This document shows positions 46,340 through 56,804 of a stretch of 64,000 nucleotides of DNA, piece after piece. The stretch lies in contig OY720348.1 in assembly GCA_963082975.1 (NCBI GenBank), positions 23,117,146-23,181,145 of the forward strand, given 5' to 3'. Within the stretch, counting starts at the first letter, position 1, and every line of letters starts with the position of its first letter. This DNA is from Labia minor (lineage: Eukaryota > Arthropoda > Insecta > Dermaptera > Spongiphoridae). Both the position numbers and the translations under genes were made by a program. Below the pieces are notes generated by a model. The model saw only the letters and a list, made by a program, of their open reading frames with translations, did no database searches and was not told the origin of the DNA.

Positions 46340-47385
46340 TTATTATTATATTTAACATTTATTTCAATTGATTTGGTTTATTTAATATAATAAATCCGTC
46401 AATATATTTACATTAACATCAATAAATATTTCCTTTCATTGATCAAATGACATTTTATGTGATTTTGTTGATTTAAACTTTAAGTTAAATTAACACCACC
46501 CTTTTACCTCCCCCCTCCCCTCCCTCATCACTTTCTCATCATCATCATCATCATCATCAACAACAACATCAATAACAAAATATTTTATGATGAATAATTT
46601 TTTTAGTAAGCATTGAAAATCAGGGAAATTATGCAATCGTGACTTGTCTCTTTGAATATGTCAATCAGAGGGAGGTCTCTGCAGGAAATGTTTCGAGGAT
46701 AATGAATCCGCCGAAATGACACATGGATAATTATCTTTATAAACTTTTCAAAACAACTGCCGCTTCAAGAACTTATCTCTCTTAACTAATCTTTGAATTA
46801 TTCATCTTAATGAGGCTTATTTTTATTTATTTCTTATGTATTTATTTTTAATTGATTTTTTCTTTTTTATAAATAGAATTCTATTTTACTGTATGGGAAG
46901 GGAATTTCTTCCGGTTCTAAAATTTTTTTATTAATTCACGGGTCAATTTTTATTTAGATAAATTTGATATACGACCTCGTATTTTTCATTACTACGAATT
47001 AAATACTTTTAATTCACATACAAAAATTAAAGGGTAATTATGTTTGTTATAAAACAATTTCATGTAATGAAAATTATATTTACTTAAATCAATTAACTAA
47101 TTTTGTGTTTGGTATTTGACTGAAATTATGTTACCTTCATTTTTAAAATGAATTTAATTTCGATTTAAAATAATTAAAATTAATAATATGAACATGCCTT
47201 TCTAAATAATTCAATTGAGGTTACTAATTAGGAGAATAAGTATTTAATACTTTTTATATAATCATATTTTTGTTTATTTATTTATTTATTTTTTACAGCT
47301 TATCAAGTAAGACATAGATACACACGATATTAATAAATAAAATAGGTCATATATGATAATATTCTTCTGTTTATATATATATATA
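46340..47385. other. Gene-free stretch
   Basis: (ATC)n/CAT runs near 46540-46570, otherwise AT-rich. Moderately complex unique sequence at 46630-46790 has no supportable open frame. (TA)n lies at 47372-47390, just before the non-LTR fragment. Confidence 0.4.
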
Positions 47386-47390
47386 TATAT

Positions 47391-47640
47391 GGGCAGGACA
47401 CGTGGCTAGAATGGGGGAAGAAAGAATGGCGAAAAATATATTGGGGGGAGAGACCCAATGGGAAACGCCCGCTTGGAAGACCAAGAACGCGGTGGGTGGC
47501 CAATGTAGGAAGGGACGTGAGAGAGATAGGCGAGGGTAGGGATAGGAAGGTTGTGGCTCAGAATAGGAATACTTGGAGAAGTGTTGTTGCTGCGGTCAAG
47601 AACTTTCGAGTTCCGTAGAGCCACAGAGATAGATAGATAA
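47391..47640 (+). mobile_element. Non-LTR retrotransposon 3' end, copy 3
   Basis: It starts within the GGACACGTGGCTAGAATGGG (GHVARMG) region and ends TTTCGAGTTCCGTAGAGCCA with a CAGAGATAGATAGATA tail. It keeps a long AATATATTGGGGGGAGAGAC stretch in common with the 31083 copy, including the same apparent frame break, so both derive from one subfamily. Heavily 5'-truncated, lying between (TA)n tracts. Confidence 0.75.
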
Positions 47641-47822
47641 ATATATATATATATATATAAACAATTTTAAGGTATTTTTCGTGGGATATTATTTTTCAAA
47701 TTTTAAAACAATTGGCTAATTTTTTTTTAATTTATCTGCGATAGATTGTTTATTTAAAATAATTTTTGAATATTGAAATTTTAAATTATGAATTCAGATT
47801 ATTATTGAAAATCAGTCTATAC

Positions 47823-48056
47823 CAGGGGGCAGCCAATCTTTTGAGAGGCAAAAGCCAACCAAAAGTTATAATTTACAAAATTTCCACTAACTAACATTTT
47901 TGTTTAAATATTAAGGTATTTGATTAGGATTAGATATAAAGATTTTATTTTTGATTTAAAATATATAAATAAACTGTTTTTTGTTGAGTATTTTTTTTCT
48001 ATTTGCAACTGGAGAGAGCCACATGTGGCTTGTTAGCTGCAGGTTGCCGACCCCTG
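47823..48056. mobile_element. hAT-type MITE
   Basis: Left CAGGGGGCAGCCAATC; right, inverted, CAGGGGTCGGCAACC. Flanks GTCTATAC (47815-47822) and ACCTATAC (48057-48064) match at six of eight positions. GAGCCACATGTGGCT is internal. Non-coding. Confidence 0.7.
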
Positions 48057-48066
48057 ACCTATACCT

Positions 48067-48109
<43 letters not shown>

Positions 48110-48152
48110 CCCCAAAAATATATATACCTACCCTAAAGAATATATTCTAAAT

Positions 48153-48455
48153 TAGTGTTTCTCAACTTTTTTAGACCAAACACCCACTTCGTAAGGCCGG
48201 GTTCATAATTCGCCCCCCTATAAATTTTAACAGATAAAAATTGCATGATAATCCCTAATATAAGGTAGGTATACTTGGTGATACTTAGATCCATATTGAA
48301 AAATCGAGTTTCAGAACCTGATCGCAAAATCATCTTACCTTTTTTTAGAGTTGAAAATGATTTGGCCCCCCCAAATTTACCTATCGTCCTCCAAAAGCGG
48401 ATAGTCAAATAATCGCCCCCTTTAAGATTGCGATCGCCCAGGTCGAGAATCACTA
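48153..48455. mobile_element. hAT-type MITE
   Basis: Left TAGTGTTTCTCAACTTT; right, inverted, TAGTGATTCTCGACC. Flanks TTCTAAAT and CTCTAAAT match at seven of eight positions. It shares a GATACTTAGATCCATATTGA / CCTGATCGCAAAATCAT core with the hAT elements at 8459 and 32657. A 106-codon minus frame over it has no recognised domain. Confidence 0.75.
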
Positions 48456-48464
48456 CTCTAAATT

Positions 48465-49040
48465 ATTCAAACCAAAATAATTATTTATGGAATGAATTCT
48501 GAATTATAAATAAGACTAGAAGATAAAAACTAACTTAGTTTAGTGATAATTATTTTGTATCTTTCAAGTTTTGTATTATTTTGTATTATGTATAATGGGG
48601 AACTTCATTATATTCGATATATATGAATATATATTGATTATAAGATGTATGATAAGAGGGTTCAAAAAAAGTATAAAAAAAAATTTTAACAAAATCAAAT
48701 CCTATAATTTCAAATCAATATTATTAATCTGTGACTAATGGGTAGTCGATTGGCAATTAGCCTTGATAAACAGATGGATTGGTTCAGGGAAGCTTAGTTA
48801 GTTTACCAAGATTATAAGTATAAGTCGTTTTGTTGATAGAGTAATCGTTCTAATCATTCGATTTCCGGGACCATTCAATTTAAAAACATGTACTAAAAGT
48901 AAATTTAGCGAGATTGAGTTGTATGAAAATAATAACTACCTTGTAGAATTAAGTTTAAATTTATAAAATACACATGATTAATATTGATTATTATGTTATA
49001 AAAAAAAGTATATTTGCAAATTTAAACTGAAAATTTTTAT
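48465..49040. other. AT-rich gene-free stretch
   Basis: No coding region or repeat family recognised. Confidence 0.4.
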
Positions 49041-49041
49041 T

Positions 49042-49225
49042 ATAATTTTTAATTTATAAAAGAAACTGAAAAAATAAATTATAAAACCAATAGGTCAATA
49101 GCAGTTATAGGTTTCAATATAAAATTTAAATCGAAACCTATAACCTAGTGTTTTTAATAACTTACCTCTAATCTATTGTATTTTTATTTATTTTTTTAGT
49201 TTTTTTTTATAAAATGAAAATTGTT
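49042..49225. repeat. Foldback element, family H copy 2
   Basis: Left arm TTTTTAATTTATAAAAGAAA through CAGTTATAGGTTTCAATATA; right arm ATCGAAACCTATAACCTAGT through GTTTTTTTTATAAAATGAAAA. It matches 10134-10417 in both arms but with a shorter loop and a deleted left-arm segment. Confidence 0.6.
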
Positions 49226-49967
49226 AAAACAATATTTTAAGTTAAATTTCTAAATAGATACAATGTTCCAACGAGAGCTGTTAGTCTAATCTTATTCAAA
49301 AGTAAATTCAAAATGGAGGTTGTTGACCTAGGTTGGTTCTATACAAAACCCATCCTGACTATTAGGACAAGTAAAATATTGGACAAATATAAAGAGGACA
49401 AGAGAATTGAACTGAAAGAAAAATTTATTATTGATTAAAATTGATTGATTCAACTCGGCTACGTTATTGACCAAAGAATTGAATAAATAAATATTTTTTT
49501 TTTTTTTGCTCATTATAATTAAAGTGATTCAGTTTAATTGATTTTAAAATTCTCGCTAACAAACCTCTTTAAATATTAATAAGATTAAATTCTTTTCTAC
49601 CATACTATTAATATTATATTTATATTACATCTATTAATACCTTCAATGTTCTCTCTGATTTGTTTCCTGGGTATGCTTTTTATAAGTTGAGTGGAATATT
49701 TAAAAAAAAAGATTTTGTATTTATTATAGATTTATTGATTTATTTAAAAAAAATATATATGTCAGAATAGTACAACATAAGTAGGGTGTCTCAAAAAAAT
49801 GCCGCTTCTTGAAGTATCTGCGTTGGAAATGCTACATTCCAACACTACTCCATGCTCTCAATGAAGATGATCCTGACCAGAGCGTTCAATTCTGTGAATG
49901 GTACCTGGCAAAATGTGCAGAAGATGCAGGGTTTCCATACAAAATTGTTTGTAGCGATGAGGCCACC

Positions 49968-50423
49968 TGAATGAGACGAAGCAAACCGTTCGCAGTTAGA
50001 CGGTTTTAATCTCCGTTTCCTGCGGGTTGGGCTGGTTCGATGAAAGGAACAGTGAGTGTACTTACCACGCTAGGATGATGGTGACCAACACTTTGCTGTT
50101 AAACTGTCCCTTCCGTCTTGCGAGTTGCGATGTACATATGCGCGGTGAAAGGGCAGGAAAAACGCGTGTTTCTTCCTGCTTATAGGCGGGTGTGAGATGA
50201 TTGTGTGTAGATGTATATGTAGCGGGTGAAAAGCGGGTGTTATATATAACTGGTAAGAAAGCGGATATTATATGCGGTTTTCTACACAGAACATCCCAGC
50301 GTAAAGACTGTATGTAAAGTATATGAAGTGTATGTTGTGTCTTCGCCAGAGCGCGCTTCAGTACACTCATAAAAAAGGAGGGGTCAGGGGAAATGGTTGA
50401 AGGGTTACGATTTGTCCCAAACA
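49968..50423 (-). repeat. 3' LTR of BEL/Pao element
   Basis: 456 bp, the downstream repeat on the minus strand. On the plus strand it begins TGAATGAGACGAAGC and ends TTGTCCCAAACA. By eye it matches the other LTR throughout. The 149-codon frame (50062-50511) running through it into the 3' untranslated region is an LTR artefact. Confidence 0.93.
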
Positions 50424-50436
50424 TGCCCCCACTCTT
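50424..50436 (-). other. Polypurine tract of BEL/Pao element
   Basis: On the minus strand AAGAGTGGGGGCA directly precedes the 3' LTR start TGTTTGGG. This is the expected position and composition of the plus-strand primer for reverse transcription. Confidence 0.7.
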
Positions 50437-50596
50437 GAAGGATTCTTCAAAATAAAATCTTAAAACTAGCGATACCCCTTTTAATGCGAAACAAAGAAAA
50501 GAAAAGATCAAAAAATATTAAGTAAATAAATAAAATAAATAAAATAAATTTCTCCGTAACCTATTTGGGCCCGGAGAAATAATGGAGAGTTTTCCA

Positions 50597-53500
50597 TTAT
50601 TGAGTAGGTAGCCGACACAGACGGACCACCGGTCGTTTATATGAACCGGATTTGGTTTTTATCCATGCGACCCTCGGAATTCCGTCCGAGCCAAAAATCA
50701 CCTTTTCCACCACTCCCATAGGCCACTTTAAAGGATGGACATTGTCCATCTGCATCACTACAATAGTTCCGACTTTTATCGGATTTGTAGCAGTGTTCCA
50801 TTTTTCCCGCTGCTGTAACAGATGCAAATAGTTCAAACTCCAAGCTTTCCAAAATGATTGAACCATTTGATCCATCAATTTATGTCGTTGCACTAGGGAG
50901 ACCACTTCATTTCCGATATCATAAGCGGGAAGGTGAGCCAATGGTTGAGCCATAAGGAAGTGAGCGGGTGTTAATGCGGTTGGTTCATTTGGATCCTCAC
51001 TAAGTAAGGTTAGGGGACGTGAGTTTAGGATCGCCTCTATTTGGATAAGAACAGTATTCAGCTCCTCGTAAGAGAGTAACTGAGTGCCTATTACTCTCCT
51101 TAAATGCGTCTTAAACGACTTCACTTGAATTTCAATATGACCACCGAAATGCGGAGCAGAGGGGGGAGAAGTTTTCCATTCAACGCGGTTTTCAATTAGC
51201 TCGTCACCAAATGGTTTAATATAATCGTCCGACGCCAAAAACTCATACAATTCATTTAAATGGGCCTTTGCTCCGATGAAATTTGTTCCATTGTCTGAGT
51301 ACATATATCTACAGGGACCTCTACGGGATAAAAATCTCTTGAGACAAGCAAGAAAAGTCGGAGTGCTTAAGTCGGATGCTAACTCTATATGTACGGCTCT
51401 CGTGACCATACACCCGAATATACAAAGGTAAGCCTTTTGGCGTCGAGCTCCACGCAAGCGGGAAATAGTTATTTCTAAAGGGCCAGCGTAATCGCATGCA
51501 GTATGATGAAAGGCATTGCTGGGACGTACGCGGCATGCGGGTAAATCTGCCATTAGAGGGTATAAAGGGCGTGGACGAAGGCGAAAACATTTATTGCATT
51601 GCCTAACTAGGCGTTTGATTAAATTTCTCCCAGAAATAATCCAAAATCTTTGCCTAATAAGCGATAATAATAAATTAGCCCCAGTATGGCAATATTTTTT
51701 ATGGTAATAAATAATTAAATTTTCCACCACAATTTCATCACTGGGTAATAAAATTGGGTGTTTATTATCATAGGAGATATCAGCATTTCTCAAGCGACCT
51801 CCTACGCGGATCAAACCTCCCTCAATTATTGGATTGAGTTTTTGGAGATGGCGGGGTAAAATTTTATTCAATTTAATAGTTTCATATTCCTTGGAAAAAT
51901 GTAACTTTTGTATAGTCCTTAACAATTTAATTTCTGCAATATCTATATTAGAATTATTAGATATTTTATTTTTTGGACAGACTATATTTATAAATTTAAA
52001 AATATACATTATAATTTTTAGTAATTTTTTCCAAGAGGAAACTCGTAAAGTTAAATCATATATAACATTAGATTTTTTATTAATTTGTATGTTAGTTAAC
52101 GCTATAAGTTTTATTTCCGGAAATGTTTCATGAATATCAGATTTAAATGACTTAACCGGCCATTCATTTGGGCTTTTAGAATAAGCCCAAGACGGTCCAT
52201 GAAACCATAAGGGATGATTTAATAATTTAGCGGGAGTGAGACCGCGGGATAGGCAGTCAGCCGGGTTCGTTTTTCCATCAATATAATAAAAATGTTTAGC
52301 TTCTAAGTACGAATGAATTTTTGCTACCCTATTGGACACAAAACACTTCCATTTATGTGGAGAGGAATGTATCCAATTTAGGGCTACTGTCGAATCTGAG
52401 AAAGCTAATATATTTTCTATTTTATAACGAGATTTATATGTTTCTAACACTGTGCTCATTAACTTGGCCAAAAGAAGGGCGGCGCATAATTCCAGACGTG
52501 CTAATGTCACCGTTTTTAAAGGAGCTACTTTCGATTTAGCACATATTAACTCTATACAAGGAGGATTATTTTCATTCTCAACGTGTAGGTATAAACAAGC
52601 TCCGTACCCCGACTCACTTGCGTCTGAAAATCCCAATAAAATAACCTTAGAAAGACTTACTACCCCTAAATGTCTCGGAAATTTTAAATTTTCAATCAAT
52701 GATAATTCCCTTTGAAAATTATCCCAATCTTTTATAATTGATTCCGGAGGCGTGGCGTCCCAATCTAAATTAAGAAGCCATAATTTTTTTATAAGTAATT
52801 TAGCGTACATGATAACAGGCGCTACTAATCCCAAAACGTCCCATAGTCGCGCTACTGTAGATAAGATATTTCTTTTTGTACAGCTTTTATTTGTATGCGA
52901 TATTTTAAAATAGAATTCATCAGTTACAGGTAACCATTCTAAGCCTAATATTTTCAAATCGTTATTTTTTTCAAAATCCTTTACCTGATCATGAAGAAAC
53001 TCTCTTGGAATTATTTCCTGTACAGAATTTGAATTTGTAGCCCATTTAGATAAGTCAAATTTAGCGGTTTTAAAAATATTAGTTAATTGATCAAATGCCT
53101 CCTTTGTTTCATTTTCAGTCATTAAAGAGGTGCATATGTCATCCATATAGCTATCTCTTTGAATGATTGTTGCGGCTAATGGAAATTTTTTACCTTCTTC
53201 AAATACTAGTTGGCGAAGAGTTCTTAATGCGAGAAATGGACTACAATTTAATCCGAAAGCAAGGCGATTAAATTCGTAAATTGATATAGCGTCCTTGGAG
53301 TTAAATCTATATATTAATCTTTGAAATTTTCTATGTTCCGATTTAACCCCTATCTGAAGGTACATTTGTTTAATGTCCGTTGTTAGAGCCCAGCGAAATA
53401 ATCGAAAATTTAATAATATGATAAATAAATTATTTTGTAAATTAGGCCCTGTATATAAAATGTCATTAAGGGCGCGATGACTATCACTCTTAGCGCTCGC

Positions 53501-54901
53501 GTCTAATACAATTCTTAATTTAGAGGATATTTTGTCCTCTTTCCAAACCCCGTGGTGCGGAATAATATACCCTTTATCTATATCAGGGTTTTCTACTAGC
53601 GATAAATAATTATTATCAATATAATTCTGTATAACTTTATTATATTCTAAGCGCATTTGAAGTGAATTATTTAATTTTCTTTCAAGTGAGAAGAATCTAT
53701 TTTTTGCTATTTCAAAAGAATTGCCTAGCAATTGAGGATCTTCCTTAAAAGGGAGACAAACAAGATATCTTCCATCGTTTTCCCTTTTAATAGTATCCTC
53801 GTATAGTTTTTCACATTTATTATCGTCCTCACTCAACAATTTCTCATTAGGGACCTCCTCAATTTCCCAGAATTTTTCTAAAGTTTTTTCAATTGACATT
53901 TCATTCCAAATGTGAAGAGAAAGCCATTCATTATTCGATTGGGATGAGTTAAATTCCCCCAAAAGAATATATCCCAGCGTGGTTTCTATAGCGTCTGGGA
54001 AGTTATTAGGCGCCTTAATTCGTCCCGATAATAATAATTTTGAAAACAGCGATGCTCCAATTACCAAATCAATTTCACCCGGTTTGTAAAAACTATCATC
54101 GGCCAAAGCGATGCCTCCGAGATATTTAAACTCTCCCGGACAAATGGATTGAGATGGTAATTTATTGGTTATCGTATTAACCACTAACGCGTCTATTGAA
54201 TATTCAATTGCGGATGGCATTCGGGAAAAGAATTTAAAAGAACAACGACCTAATACGAAAGTTTTATGTCCACCGATGCCGCTAAGCGAGTGATGTTTTA
54301 ATTTAGAATAATTTAATTTTAGTTTTTTAATACAGGAATTAGTGATAATATTACTTTGTGAGCCGCTGTCAATTAACGCTCGGACCGTCTGAACACGCCC
54401 TTTAGAGTCCAGCGTGTTGATTTGCGCTGTTGCCAAAAATATATGATTAGTCGCCTGACTCATAGCCACTACGGGTTCAAAGGTGGAAGGGGGCGTGTGA
54501 GCGAATGGATAAGGAGAAGTATCTCCACCTCCTTTCGAATTGGAGACCTCCTCTCTTCTCCTCTCCGGGTCGTGTAGGAGGGTATGATGACGTTTCTTAC
54601 AGATAAAACATGTATTTTTTGATTTGCAATTTTTATCAATATGCTTACTACTCAAACAATTGGAACATAATGATTTTTTATGAACGATTTCGATCCTTTT
54701 TTTTACGGGAAAGTTTTGGAATTTAAAACATTTAAAAATTAAGTTATGATTTTCTAAATTGCAAACGATACATTTATCTATAGATTTTTCAGAGTTAGCT
54801 GTTAAATGCGAATGAAAATTCTTTTTTGTAACTTGTAATTTCGCGGAAAATTCGGAATCTTTTTTATGTTCGGAATACGGTCTAAAATTTTCACTCGTTG
54901 T
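50597..54901 (-). CDS. pol: BEL/Pao pol polyprotein
   Basis: The frame is open from 54901 (just after a TAA) to the stop at 50597. The first Met is at 54655 (1352 residues from there), but upstream codons already encode a first zinc-knuckle-like cluster (CIVC...), so translation probably enters from gag. From the Met: second Cys/His cluster 10-28; aspartic protease motif DSGSQSNII from 96; reverse transcriptase (about 380-620) with TDIKQMYLQI and YMDD at 503-506; RNase H with D678, E722, D754 and D800; H2C2 integrase zinc finger (about 985-1023); integrase core with D1055, D1121 and E1175; C-terminal domain (about 1285-1350). The residue after the PHFGG motif region reads HIE where LWE is usual; the Glu is kept. 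No internal stop, so apparently functional. Confidence 0.92.
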   Translation of the reverse strand, partial: TTSENFRPYSEHKKDSEFSAKLQVTKKNFHSHLTANSEKSIDKCIVCNLENHNLIFKCFKFQNFPVKKRIEIVHKKSLCSNCLSSKHIDKNCKSKNTCFICKKRHHTLLHDPERRREEVSNSKGGGDTSPYPFAHTPPSTFEPVVAMSQATNHIFLATAQINTLDSKGRVQTVRALIDSGSQSNIITNSCIKKLKLNYSKLKHHSLSGIGGHKTFVLGRCSFKFFSRMPSAIEYSIDALVVNTITNKLPSQSICPGEFKYLGGIALADDSFYKPGEIDLVIGASLFSKLLLSGRIKAPNNFPDAIETTLGYILLGEFNSSQSNNEWLSLHIWNEMSIEKTLEKFWEIEEVPNEKLLSEDDNKCEKLYEDTIKRENDGRYLVCLPFKEDPQLLGNSFEIAKNRFFSLERKLNNSLQMRLEYNKVIQNYIDNNYLSLVENPDIDKGYIIPHHGVWKEDKISSKLRIVLDASAKSDSHRALNDILYTGPNLQNNLFIILLNFRLFRWALTTDIKQMYLQIGVKSEHRKFQRLIYRFNSKDAISIYEFNRLAFGLNCSPFLALRTLRQLVFEEGKKFPLAATIIQRDSYMDDICTSLMTENETKEAFDQLTNIFKTAKFDLSKWATNSNSVQEIIPREFLHDQVKDFEKNNDLKILGLEWLPVTDEFYFKISHTNKSCTKRNILSTVARLWDVLGLVAPVIMYAKLLIKKLWLLNLDWDATPPESIIKDWDNFQRELSLIENLKFPRHLGVVSLSKVILLGFSDASESGYGACLYLHVENENNPPCIELICAKSKVAPLKTVTLARLELCAALLLAKLMSTVLETYKSRYKIENILAFSDSTVALNWIHSSPHKWKCFVSNRVAKIHSYLEAKHFYYIDGKTNPADCLSRGLTPAKLLNHPLWFHGPSWAYSKSPNEWPVKSFKSDIHETFPEIKLIALTNIQINKKSNVIYDLTLRVSSWKKLLKIIMYIFKFINIVCPKNKISNNSNIDIAEIKLLRTIQKLHFSKEYETIKLNKILPRHLQKLNPIIEGGLIRVGGRLRNADISYDNKHPILLPSDEIVVENLIIYYHKKYCHTGANLLLSLIRQRFWIISGRNLIKRLVRQCNKCFRLRPRPLYPLMADLPACRVRPSNAFHHTACDYAGPLEITISRLRGARRQKAYLCIFGCMVTRAVHIELASDLSTPTFLACLKRFLSRRGPCRYMYSDNGTNFIGAKAHLNELYEFLASDDYIKPFGDELIENRVEWKTSPPSAPHFGGHIEIQVKSFKTHLRRVIGTQLLSYEELNTVLIQIEAILNSRPLTLLSEDPNEPTALTPAHFLMAQPLAHLPAYDIGNEVVSLVQRHKLMDQMVQSFWKAWSLNYLHLLQQREKWNTATNPIKVGTIVVMQMDNVHPLKWPMGVVEKVIFGSDGIPRVAWIKTKSGSYKRPVVRLCRLPTQ

Positions 54902-55752
54902 TTAACAAATGTAATAAAATCATTAAGCGAAGGGATTTCTTTATCTCGAACAGATATTTCAAAATTTTGCGCGGTTTGTGTATCTACCTTTCTTAAACCC
55001 CAAAAAAGAAAAATAAAATCTAACGCATCTTCAATTTTTAAAGATTTAAAAGCGGCTATCGAAGCATCAAAACGTTCGATGAAAGTTTCTAAACTTGAAG
55101 AGTTATTAATTGATGGATATTTCAATGCATGAATTTGGTTTAAATACGCTTCCCCGAGGGCCCGTTTATCTTGATATTTTTTTTCTAATTCCTTCCAAAT
55201 GTGGAGGTAATTATCTGCGTCAGGTCGAATGCCTATAAGAATTGAACGTGCCTTACCAGTTAAACTGCCAACGAGGTACTGAATACGTTCAGAATTAGAC
55301 AGGTTGCGGTTTTCGTGAATATTAATTTTAAAACTTTCATAAAATAGACTCCAATTTTGCGGTAGTCCATCAAATTGCTTAATTGCAATTGGAGGTAGAT
55401 TTATTTTGCGATCAGATTGACCTACAGGAGCTGTAGTGGATGATTTGCGGTGTTCGAGGATGGACAGTCTCTCGGCTTTGACCATATTATAAATATCCTC
55501 GAAGTTTAACCAAGCCTTAAAGGAAGGTTTATACTTTTCATCCAAAGATATATTCAATTCATTAATTTCACCAATCAATTTAATATATTCTTCCCTTAAA
55601 TTATCTATGGATGCAGTTGCGGCTAAAAATGAGGTATTTTCTTTAGAATCGCGAGAAGAAATATGTTTTGATTTATTATATAATTCCGTAATTTTCTCAT
55701 AATAAGCTTCCTTTTTTGATTCAGCAATCGAAAGTCTAATTTCAGAATTCAT
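54802..55752 (-). CDS. gag: BEL/Pao gag (DUF1759-type)
   Basis: 316 residues from the Met at 55752 to the stop at 54802. The central part (about 120-275; IKQFDGLPQNWSLFYESFKI, LTGKARSILIG, YLNQIHALKYP, ETFIERFDASIAAFKSL) has the pattern of the retrotransposon gag domain that accompanies BEL/Pao pol. It forms the capsid-like particle in this family. The zinc knuckles lie in the next frame, not in this one. It overlaps the pol frame by 100 nt (54802-54901), with pol at -1. Confidence 0.88.
   Translation of the reverse strand: MNSEIRLSIAESKKEAYYEKITELYNKSKHISSRDSKENTSFLAATASIDNLREEYIKLIGEINELNISLDEKYKPSFKAWLNFEDIYNMVKAERLSILEHRKSSTTAPVGQSDRKINLPPIAIKQFDGLPQNWSLFYESFKINIHENRNLSNSERIQYLVGSLTGKARSILIGIRPDADNYLHIWKELEKKYQDKRALGEAYLNQIHALKYPSINNSSSLETFIERFDASIAAFKSLKIEDALDFIFLFWGLRKVDTQTAQNFEISVRDKEIPSLNDFITFVKQRVKILDRIPNIKKIPNFPRNYKLQKRIFIRI
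54859..54865 (-). promoter_or_regulatory. Candidate -1 frameshift heptamer A AAA AAG
   Basis: In the gag/pol overlap the minus strand reads ATA AAA AAG in the gag frame, that is A AAA AAG, a canonical X XXY YYZ slippery heptamer. Pol is in the -1 frame and open across this site. I did not identify a convincing downstream pseudoknot. The alternative is a single-base indel in an ancestral continuous frame. Confidence 0.45.
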
Positions 55753-56328
55753 TATAAATATATCGTTGAATTAAATTCCAGTCAAAATTATTTAATTTTA
55801 TTTATATTTTAAATTATAATATATATTTATATATATATACTATTTATATTTTTATTCTAAAATGTTTTAATAAAATAAATCAATTTACATAGAATTATTA
55901 TTTATAACTCAATATGTATTATTTATAAATTTAAATAGGATTTAAACAATACATTTATAATATTTTTATAAAATAACTTTGAACTTTATCCTGAATGAAA
56001 AAATATATATGAAATTTTCTTTGCTTTCATCGCAATTAAACAAAATATTAATATTAATATTATACCCAATTAATAAAAATAATAAATTATTAATTATTTA
56101 ATTTCTTAATTAAATTAATTATTATTGCGGGCGTGTTTGAGAACAATCAATAGTATAAAAGATAAGGAAAAATTATGAAAGCGTTTAGACCGGATGGTCC
56201 GCGGGGGTTCGCGGTCTGGAAAGAATGCAGAAATGATATCCTAGGTATAAAAACACCAAAGGATTTCTGATTCTTAAAGGAACAATGTAACGGATGGAGA
56301 TACTTGTTCGAATGACCAATGAATGGAT
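55753..56328 (-). other. 5' leader of BEL/Pao element
   Basis: An AT-rich untranslated region between the primer-binding site and the gag start. A 72-codon frame at 56147-56365 begins inside the LTR and crosses the primer-binding site, so it is not taken as a gene. Confidence 0.6.
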
Positions 56329-56348
56329 ATCCGTGCTTGAAGGACCAA
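56329..56348 (-). other. Primer-binding-site region of BEL/Pao element
   Basis: Immediately inside the 5' LTR the minus strand reads TTGGTCCTTCAAGCACGGAT. A TGG start next to the LTR is the normal look of a tRNA primer-binding site. I cannot name the tRNA without a search. Nearby, 56281-56325 carries imperfect repeats of the same sequence (ATTGGTCATTCGAAC). Confidence 0.5.
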
Positions 56349-56804
56349 TGAATGAGACGAAGCAAACCGTTCGCAGTTAGACGGTTTTAATCTCCGTTTC
56401 CTGCGGGTTGGGCTGGTTCGATGAAAGGAACAGTGAGTGTACTTACCACGCTAGGATGATGGTGACCAACACTTTGCTGTTAAACTGTCCCTTCCGTCTT
56501 GCGAGTTGCGATGTACATATGCGCGGTGAAAGGGCAGGAAAAACGCGTGTTTCTTCCTGCTTATAGGCGGGTGTGAGATGATTGTGTGTAGATGTATATG
56601 TAGCGGGTGAAAAGCGGGTGTTATATATAACTGGTAAGAAAGCGGATATTATATGCGGTTTTCTACACAGAACATCCCAGCGTAAAGACTGTATGTAAAG
56701 TATATGAAGTGTATGTTGTGTCTTCGCCAGAGCGCGCTTCAGTACACTCATAAAAAAGGAGGGGTCAGGGGAAATGGTTGAAGGGTTACGATTTGTCCCA
56801 AACA
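56349..56804 (-). repeat. 5' LTR of BEL/Pao element
   Basis: 456 bp, the upstream repeat on the minus strand. It carries the element's promoter by family rule; no TATA box was pinned down. It is followed on the plus strand by the target copy CCACC and the right half of the interrupted mariner-type element. Confidence 0.93.

Larger units (their letters stand above)
49968..56804 (-). mobile_element. BEL/Pao LTR retrotransposon, structurally complete
   Basis: 6837 bp in minus orientation. The 456-bp LTRs (49968-50423 and 56349-56804) are TG...CA-bounded and look identical by eye. The 5-bp target duplication CCACC (49963-49967, 56805-56809) is exact. Order on the minus strand: 5' LTR, primer-binding-site region, gag (54802-55752), pol (50597 to about 54901), polypurine tract, 3' LTR. 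Pol domain order (zinc knuckles, aspartic protease, reverse transcriptase, RNase H, integrase) is that of BEL/Pao. No env frame is evident. Identical LTRs and an open pol frame imply recent insertion and possibly current competence, apart from the gag/pol frame question. Confidence 0.93.

Noticed and set aside
50062-50511. 149-codon minus-strand frame (and its 121-codon counterpart at 56443-56808)
   Set aside because: They coincide with the two LTRs and differ only where flanking sequence differs. They are a by-product of the repeat, not a gene.
56147-56365. 72-codon frame at the BEL/Pao leader
   Set aside because: It starts inside the 5' LTR and crosses the primer-binding-site region. It has no gag similarity.
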